The notes under the pieces: model-generated
The model's input: only the letters and a program-made list of their open reading frames with translations
What the model was told of the DNA's origin: nothing
Databases searched by the model: none
NCBI RefSeq assembly: GCF_021462405.1
Contig: NZ_JAKEDU010000003.1
Span: forward strand, 217,747-281,746
DNA length: 64,000 nucleotides
Direction of reading: 5' to 3'
DNA from: Thermus tengchongensis
GTDB lineage: Bacteria; Deinococcota; Deinococci; Deinococcales; Thermaceae
Program-made: the position numbers and the translations under genes
Shown here: positions 62,761 to 64,000 of the stretch, one piece after another
How the letters are laid out: each line of letters starts with the position of its first letter
Numbering within the stretch: the first letter of the stretch is position 1

Positions 62761-64000
62761 ATGTTCCCTAGGGGTCTAGACGTGAAGGGGAAGAAACGCA
62801 AAGGCAAGGGCAAAAGGCCCCAGTCCTTCGTCGGCCTGGAAGCCCTTCTCGTCTTCCCCGACCACGGGGACTACGTAGCCACCCTGGACCTGATGCGTCG
62901 CTTCTCCGCCGCCTTCCGCTTCGCCTACAACAGGCTTCTGGAGGGGGAAAAGCGGGAGGATCTGAAAAAGGAAGACGGCCCCCTCTGCACCCTCTTCCGC
63001 CTCAACACCCGCTACGCAGATGACGCCCTCCTGAAGGCCCAGGCCCTCCTCACCTCCCAGGTGGAGCTCGGGGAGAACCCCCGCAAGGTGGTCTTCGGGG
63101 GGAGGAAGCTCTTTACAGACCTGGCCCGGCTCAAACGGAGCAACCTCCCGCTCTATGAGCGGAAGAAGGCGGAGTGGCGGGAAAGGCGCAAGGGCACCCT
63201 CTACGCCCGTGGGGATAAGAGCAAAAAGGGCAACCCTCACCTGCGCTTGGTGGTGCAGGACGGAAGCCTCTTCGGGGCCCCTACACCCCAAATGAACCTC
63301 TGGCTTCAGATCAACCTGGGGGAAAAGCGCTACGCCTGGGCCCTGGTGAAGACCTCCCACCCCAGGCTCCAAGCGCTTCTGTCCCGGGTGTATGCCCATG
63401 AGCCCTACAACGTGGAACTCGCCTTGCGGGAGGGGAGGGTCTACGCCCTCTTCTCCTGGGAGGAGGAGCTTCCTCCAGTTTCCCTCACCCAGGAGGGGGG
63501 CGTCCTGGCCCTGGACGTCAACGCCGACCCCTACGGGCTGGCCCTGGCGGTGGTGAACCCGGACGGGAGCCTCAGAAGGCACCTCACCCTCTCCCTGGAG
63601 GAGGTGGACCGGGCCAAGAACCGGGGGGCCAAGGAGATCGCCCTCTGGCGGATGGCCCACCAGATCGTCTCCCTGGCCCAGGAGGAGGGGGTGGCCATCG
63701 CCACGGAGCGGCTGAAGCACCTTCCCAAGGGCAGACGGGGAGATGGTCTTGGGCCTGCTTTCCGCCGCCAAGCCCACCGCTTCGCCTACCGCTCCCTCCT
63801 GGGGAAGGTGCACGCCTTGGCCCGGAAGAAGGGCATCCAAAGCCTGGAGGTGAACCCCCAGGACACCTCCACCATCGGGATGCTGAAGTACGCCCCCCTC
63901 CTGTCCTTGTCCAAGGACGTGGCCGCGGCTTACGTGATTGGCCGGAGGGCCTTGGGGTTCAAGGAGGAGATCCCCAAACCCCTCAAAGCCCTCCTCCAGG
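62761..64000 (+). CDS. TnpB-like RuvC nuclease without zinc ribbon, 3' end outside window
   Basis: The frame is open from ATG 62761 (or GTG 62782) to the right edge, at least 413 residues. After a Lys-rich start (KGKKRKGKGKRPQ), FSAAFRFAYNRLLEG is the usual TnpB N-terminal helix. The split RuvC site is visible: Asp252 in VLALDVNADPYGLALAVVN, Glu316 in VAIATERLKHLPKG, and Asp386 in LSKDVAAAYVIGRRALG. Between Glu and the last Asp, ordinary TnpB has a CxxC zinc ribbon; here the stretch reads NPQDTSTIGMLKYAPLL with no Cys. This fits the 'TnpB-related' group in Thermus and relatives. A guide RNA would lie beyond the window. Confidence 0.8.
   Translation, partial: MFPRGLDVKGKKRKGKGKRPQSFVGLEALLVFPDHGDYVATLDLMRRFSAAFRFAYNRLLEGEKREDLKKEDGPLCTLFRLNTRYADDALLKAQALLTSQVELGENPRKVVFGGRKLFTDLARLKRSNLPLYERKKAEWRERRKGTLYARGDKSKKGNPHLRLVVQDGSLFGAPTPQMNLWLQINLGEKRYAWALVKTSHPRLQALLSRVYAHEPYNVELALREGRVYALFSWEEELPPVSLTQEGGVLALDVNADPYGLALAVVNPDGSLRRHLTLSLEEVDRAKNRGAKEIALWRMAHQIVSLAQEEGVAIATERLKHLPKGRRGDGLGPAFRRQAHRFAYRSLLGKVHALARKKGIQSLEVNPQDTSTIGMLKYAPLLSLSKDVAAAYVIGRRALGFKEEIPKPLKALLQ

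Overview
The window is chromosomal DNA from a Thermus species (phylum Deinococcota). The evidence is very high GC with G/C third positions, an SLH-domain SlpA-type S-layer protein, an Ndx1-like Nudix hydrolase, a 302-residue ROK glucokinase of Thermus type, and many start codons placed about 7 nt after a -10 hexamer (leaderless style). The species was not determined; no database search was possible.

Layout. 1-16 kb is mostly housekeeping: a degenerate M23 protein (cut by the left edge), an AI-2E-type exporter, uracil permease, ispG-tgt, fabI, two AbrB/PIN toxin-antitoxin pairs around a glutaredoxin, a ZapE-like ATPase, deoB, the c-di-AMP pair cdaA-cdaR, def-fmt, and an unknown two-gene unit. 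16.1-16.4 kb holds tRNA-Gln, tRNA-Glu and tRNA-Glu. 16.5-25.4 kb holds trxB, a DUF4127 protein, a GAF/HD-GYP gene broken by a frameshift, glmS with a long leader carrying a candidate glmS ribozyme, and slpA. 25.4-40.3 kb holds uvrB, a lipoyl-less E2-like protein, an M29 aminopeptidase, an ABC exporter, the SRP RNA followed by two DnaA boxes, a CoA transferase, an orphan sugar-type permease, rarA, a degenerate GGDEF-like membrane protein, a 24-codon gene with its own structured leader and terminator, typA, a DUF1028 protein, ndx1, a gamma-carbonic-anhydrase-like protein and folE.

40.4-49.3 kb is the most unusual region. A minus-strand operon encodes six exported proteins: an abundant-type secreted subunit, a PapD-like chaperone candidate, a small pilin-like subunit, a 1038-residue outer-membrane beta-barrel/Ig/SdrB protein (usher-like), and two lipoproteins. 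It lies divergent from a SARP-type regulator. The intergenic region contains a textbook SARP operator on the operon side: GTAACGC, 4 bp, GTAACGC, 8 bp, then -10 TAGGGT. I read this as a SARP-controlled chaperone/usher-like surface-structure system in a thermophile.

49.2-60.9 kb returns to metabolism: DUF2905, glucokinase, an M20 peptidase, rlmB, a universal stress protein, LOG, VOC and HAD proteins, a Uma2 nuclease, the AmmeMemoRadiSam B and radical-SAM pair, a SWIM protein, an acyltransferase and a hydrolase. 60.9-64 kb is mobile or accessory DNA: a HEPN/MNT toxin-antitoxin pair whose upstream region was replaced by a decayed ISAs1-type element (terminal inverted repeats still visible), then a TnpB-like RuvC nuclease lacking the zinc ribbon, which runs off the right edge.
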